Source of the DNA: Flavobacterium sp.
GTDB lineage: Bacteria; Bacteroidota; Bacteroidia; Flavobacteriales; Flavobacteriaceae
Reading direction: 5' to 3'
DNA: 64,000 nucleotides
Assembly: GCF_030146175.1 (NCBI RefSeq)
Contig: NZ_JASLCE010000008.1
Location: forward strand, 1-64,000
In this document: positions 61,603-64,000 of the stretch, in pieces
How positions within the stretch are numbered: the first letter of the stretch is position 1
Layout of the letters: every line of letters starts with the position of its first letter
Program-made: the position numbers and the translations under genes
The notes under the pieces: generated by a model
Seen by the model: only the letters and a program-made list of their open reading frames with translations
Told to the model about the DNA's origin: nothing
Database searches by the model: none

Positions 61603-61628
61603 AAAACGCCTCCGGGCGTTTTTTTTTG
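61603..61628 (+). terminator. Terminator after META gene
   Basis: 8-bp stem AAAACGCC/GGCGTTTT with loop TCCG and T10, facing the convergent PPK2 gene. Confidence 0.9.
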
Positions 61629-61631
61629 TAC

Positions 61632-62510
61632 TTATTCCTTTTGCAAGGCATCGCGATAAGATGCGATATGCTTTTTAATTTCCGGATCCAATTCCGGTTC
61701 TTTAATGTCCGTATATTTTTCCAGTTCGTCCAAAATAGTCTTCGCTACGATATAACGACACGTCTCTTTATTATCAGCTGGAACCACATACCAGGGCGCA
61801 TGTTTTTTGGATGTATTATTAATAGCTTCTTCATAATACTGCTGGTATTCGTCCCAATGCGCACGCTCTTTTAAATCTCCGGGTGAAAACTTCCAGTTGT
61901 GCTCCTCTTTGTCCAGACGTCGTAACAAACGCTGACGCTGCTCTTCCTTACTCAAATGCAGAAAAAACTTTAAAACAATGGTGCCATTTTGGGCGATATG
62001 CTTTTCAAAATTATTAATCTGTTCGTAGCGCTTTTGCCAGAAATCGGCCGGAATATCGTCTACCGATTCAATTCCGGGTAAATTTTCATTCAGTATATAC
62101 TCCGGATGTACACGAGTGACCAGTACATTTTCATATTGCGTACGGTTAAAAACGGAAAACTTTCCTTTTTCCGGCAACGCCATATAATGGCGCCATAAAT
62201 AATCGTGTTCCAGTTCGGATGAATTGGGCGTTTTAAAACTATGTACCACTACTCCACGGGAATTAAATTCCTTAAAAACTTCCCGAATCAAACTATCTTT
62301 TCCGGCGGTATCCATTCCCTGCAAACAAATCAGTACGCCATAGCGATTGTGCGCATACATTTTGTCCTGAAGTTTACTCAGTTTTTCTCTGGTTTTTTCC
62401 AATGCTTTCGATTTCTTTTTTTCGGAAGTATCTATATTTAAAGCAGTAGACCAATCGGATAATTTAATGGTACCGTCCACTCTAAAATCATCGCACTTAA
62501 TAGTTTTCAT
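61632..62510 (-). CDS. Polyphosphate kinase 2-family protein
   Basis: 292 aa. Walker A CLQGMDTAGKDSLIREVFKE, lid and catalytic regions EHDYLWRHYMALPEKG, FNRTQYENVLVTRVHP (the usual Walker B Asp position reads Asn-Arg, as in many PPK2 FNRS/T variants), KFFLHLSKEEQRQRLLRRLD. Uses polyphosphate to phosphorylate AMP/ADP or GDP. Length fits the single-domain class III/I enzymes. Confidence 0.92.
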   Translation of the reverse strand: MKTIKCDDFRVDGTIKLSDWSTALNIDTSEKKKSKALEKTREKLSKLQDKMYAHNRYGVLICLQGMDTAGKDSLIREVFKEFNSRGVVVHSFKTPNSSELEHDYLWRHYMALPEKGKFSVFNRTQYENVLVTRVHPEYILNENLPGIESVDDIPADFWQKRYEQINNFEKHIAQNGTIVLKFFLHLSKEEQRQRLLRRLDKEEHNWKFSPGDLKERAHWDEYQQYYEEAINNTSKKHAPWYVVPADNKETCRYIVAKTILDELEKYTDIKEPELDPEIKKHIASYRDALQKE

Positions 62511-62640
62511 ACGCCTGGGGAATTAGATGTTTCTATAAAAATAAGAATATTTTGACGCATTCGGAAGAATTTTCCGTGGCTTTTTCCCCAACTTTCAAAA
62601 ATAATGCGGTACTTTGATAGTACTAATTAAGCGCAAAATC

Positions 62641-63474
62641 ATGAATCGATTTACTTTGGAATTATTATTTCAGATCATCGGTGTCGGATCGGCTTCCGGG
62701 CTTATTTTCGACCATTCCGTTTTGAATATAATCAGCGATAACAGCTCCTATTTATACGAATACGAAACCAAATCGGCTACGCTCAAACGCCATCCGTTAC
62801 TGGAAAATCCGGCTGAAAACATCGCAAAAAAAATCAAACCCGATTTTGACGCGATTACTTCATATGCCGACACCTTATATCTTTTCGGATCCGGGTCTAC
62901 GGCAAACCGAAACAAAATGATCAAAGTAAACGCGAAAACCAAAGAAGTCGTTTCGGTGGTCGATATTTCCGACCTGTATGCCGCCATGCAAACCTTTGCC
63001 GAGCTTAGTCCCGAAAATTTTAATATCGAAGGTGTGGCCTATAACGGCAAAAGCTGGTACTTTTTTAACCGTGGTAATGGTACAACCGGAAAAAATATTG
63101 TTTTTACGATAGAAGGTAAAAATCTGGTGGATGATTTTAATATTATTTTCAGCGAATTAAAACTACCGAAAATCAAAGGTGTGCGTACCGGTTTTACCGA
63201 TGCCACGTTGGTTCAGGACAAACTTTATTTTTTGGCCGCGGCCGAAGATACCAATTCTACCTATAACGACGGAGCGGTTTTGGGAAGTGTAATCGGACGA
63301 ATTGATATCAAAAAAATGAAAATTGATTTTACCCGAACGATAACAGACACTCATAAATTTGAAGGACTAACCTTGTATTCCGATTCTGAAGCAGAAATTT
63401 CCTTTTTATTATGCGAAGACAATGATACCGAAAAACTGCAAGCGGATATCTATCGTTTGCGTTTAAAAAAATAA
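62641..63474 (+). CDS. Uncharacterised protein, possible beta-propeller (DUF6929-like)
   Basis: 277 aa from ATG 62641; an in-frame TTG at 62614 is less likely. The product contains SASGLIFDHSVLNIISDNSSYLYEY, KPDFDAITSYADTLYLFGSGS, FNIEGVAYNGKSWYFFNRGNG and FEGLTLYSDSEAEISFLLCEDND (given in parts), a pattern of short beta blades each naming a lookup value, as in six-bladed propellers. I think it is the DUF6929 family but am not sure. No signal peptide is obvious. Own terminator. Confidence 0.7.
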   Translation: MNRFTLELLFQIIGVGSASGLIFDHSVLNIISDNSSYLYEYETKSATLKRHPLLENPAENIAKKIKPDFDAITSYADTLYLFGSGSTANRNKMIKVNAKTKEVVSVVDISDLYAAMQTFAELSPENFNIEGVAYNGKSWYFFNRGNGTTGKNIVFTIEGKNLVDDFNIIFSELKLPKIKGVRTGFTDATLVQDKLYFLAAAEDTNSTYNDGAVLGSVIGRIDIKKMKIDFTRTITDTHKFEGLTLYSDSEAEISFLLCEDNDTEKLQADIYRLRLKK

Positions 63475-63497
63475 GCCTTTAATCATTATACTATACC

Positions 63498-63529
63498 AAT
63501 ATCCGTTGTTGTCAACGGATATTTTTTTT
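63498..63529 (+). terminator. Terminator after DUF6929-like gene
   Basis: 11-bp stem AATATCCGTTG/CAACGGATATT with loop TTGT and T8. Confidence 0.9.
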
Positions 63530-63669
63530 GTAATCTGCTAACAGTATAAACAAAAATTAATCTTGGAATACAGCTATTTACAAAAATAATTCTTACATTT
63601 ATAAGGAACTCTTTCTGATAAAAATTTGTTAATCTCAACAAAAAGCAGGGTCATCCGCATTGGAGTCCT

Positions 63670-63677
63670 TATTTTTG
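63670..63677 (+). promoter_or_regulatory. -7 promoter box of marR-like gene (TATTTTTG)
   Basis: Exact TAnnTTTG match, 23 nt before the ATG. Confidence 0.6.
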
Positions 63678-63695
63678 TAGTTGTTTAAACAACTA
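63678..63695. promoter_or_regulatory. 18-bp palindrome before marR-like gene
   Basis: TAGTTGTTTAAACAACTA, a perfect palindrome placed between the -7 box and the ATG. MarR dimers bind such sites, so autorepression is likely. Confidence 0.7.
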
Positions 63696-63700
63696 TTGTT

Positions 63701-64000
63701 ATGGAAACCATTTTTACTACGGAGAATTTATATAACTTATTATCGGGTCGCATTCCGTCGGCCTTTAATCGCGCTTTATTAAACCAGTTTAAAGCCAACG
63801 GCATCAACTTAACCAAAGAACAATGGTCTATTTTGGCCGTTCTATGGAAAAAAGACGGTTGTTCCCAACAAGTACTGGCCGACGAAACCTATCGCGACAA
63901 ACCCAGTATCACCCGTTTAATCGATCATTTGGAAAAAGAAGGCTTAGCCGAACGTCGTCCGGATAAAAAAGATCGTCGCCTGAACCTTATTTACCTAACC
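63701..64000 (+). CDS. MarR-family regulator (truncated by window end)
   Basis: First 100 codons only; the gene runs off the window. Winged-helix fold of the MarR family: FNRALLNQFKANGINLTKEQWSILAVLWKKDGCSQQVLADE (in parts: LTKEQWSILAVLWKK, QQVLADETYRDKPSITRLIDHLEKEGL), then RRPDKKDRRLNLIYLT in the wing. The complete-looking promoter/palindrome pair upstream supports a real start at 63701. Ligand and targets unknown. Confidence 0.88.
   Translation, partial: METIFTTENLYNLLSGRIPSAFNRALLNQFKANGINLTKEQWSILAVLWKKDGCSQQVLADETYRDKPSITRLIDHLEKEGLAERRPDKKDRRLNLIYLT

Overview
The window looks like chromosomal DNA of a Flavobacterium-like member of the Bacteroidota. It is A+T-rich. Promoters carry the Bacteroidota -7 box TAnnTTTG, and Shine-Dalgarno sequences are not evident. 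Two secreted proteins and one FG-GAP protein end in type IX secretion (T9SS) sorting domains. The rpmB-rpmG-DUF4295-ftsY order, the long SecA without a C-terminal zinc motif, and bshC (bacillithiol) all fit that group. No insertion sequence, prophage, CRISPR array, rRNA gene or canonical tRNA gene was seen.

Layout. 0-8 kb: T9SS-sorted paralogues, an SO2930-type dihaem cytochrome lipoprotein, an FG-GAP/ASPIC protein, and a DUF5777 barrel / OB-fold / cytochrome / YceI cluster. 7.8-11.4 kb: a minus-strand operon rtcB1 - zinc-ribbon protein - prfH - TPR protein, preceded by a terminator and a 26-codon small ORF. 11.6-25.3 kb: mostly housekeeping (bshC, ndk, ftsY, rpmG, rpmB, cinA, a DnaQ-like exonuclease), a haem-motif lipoprotein with an amidohydrolase, and a candidate GNAT toxin-antitoxin pair. 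25.4-28 kb: a tandem duplication of a WG-repeat gene. 28.1-34.9 kb: the most interesting locus (below). 34.9-40 kb: an E2 acyltransferase, a glycosyltransferase and an ABC-F protein. 39.9-44.4 kb: a NAD/RNA gene cluster nrtR - prs - kptA - metallophosphoesterase - nadV. 44.4-64 kb: housekeeping and transport (LolD-like ABC ATPase, cobalamin adenosyltransferase, SecA, antiporter, GlcD, two MFS carriers, MeaB, MATE, NlpE, META, PPK2), ending in a truncated marR gene.

Main discovery. Between the Ro60/TROVE gene (32029-33546, minus) and two RlaP-type nucleotidyltransferases followed by a second rtcB lies a 580-nt stretch (31398-31978) without a gene. It folds on the minus strand into five tandem Y-RNA-like units. 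Each unit has an outer stem that differs in sequence but stays paired, a conserved UGUCGUA box, an inner stem, a conserved UUACUUCG box and a 3' GUUGC/GUUAC box. Four units carry a perfect tRNA T-arm. Units 1 and 5 carry a circularly permuted tRNA mimic in the order T-arm, acceptor-like stem capped by a 5-nt loop, D-arm. A WYL-domain regulator is divergently encoded, and TACGCA-type repeats sit in both divergent promoter regions.

How the genes may work together. The window holds three separate RNA-repair loci: Ro60 / Y RNA / RlaP / RtcB2; RtcB1 / PrfH, for sealing cleaved RNA and rescuing damaged ribosomes; and KptA (removal of RNA 2'-phosphate using NAD) inside a NAD and PRPP salvage operon. 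Co-operation between the three is inference; the gene content and the RNA folds are read directly from the sequence.
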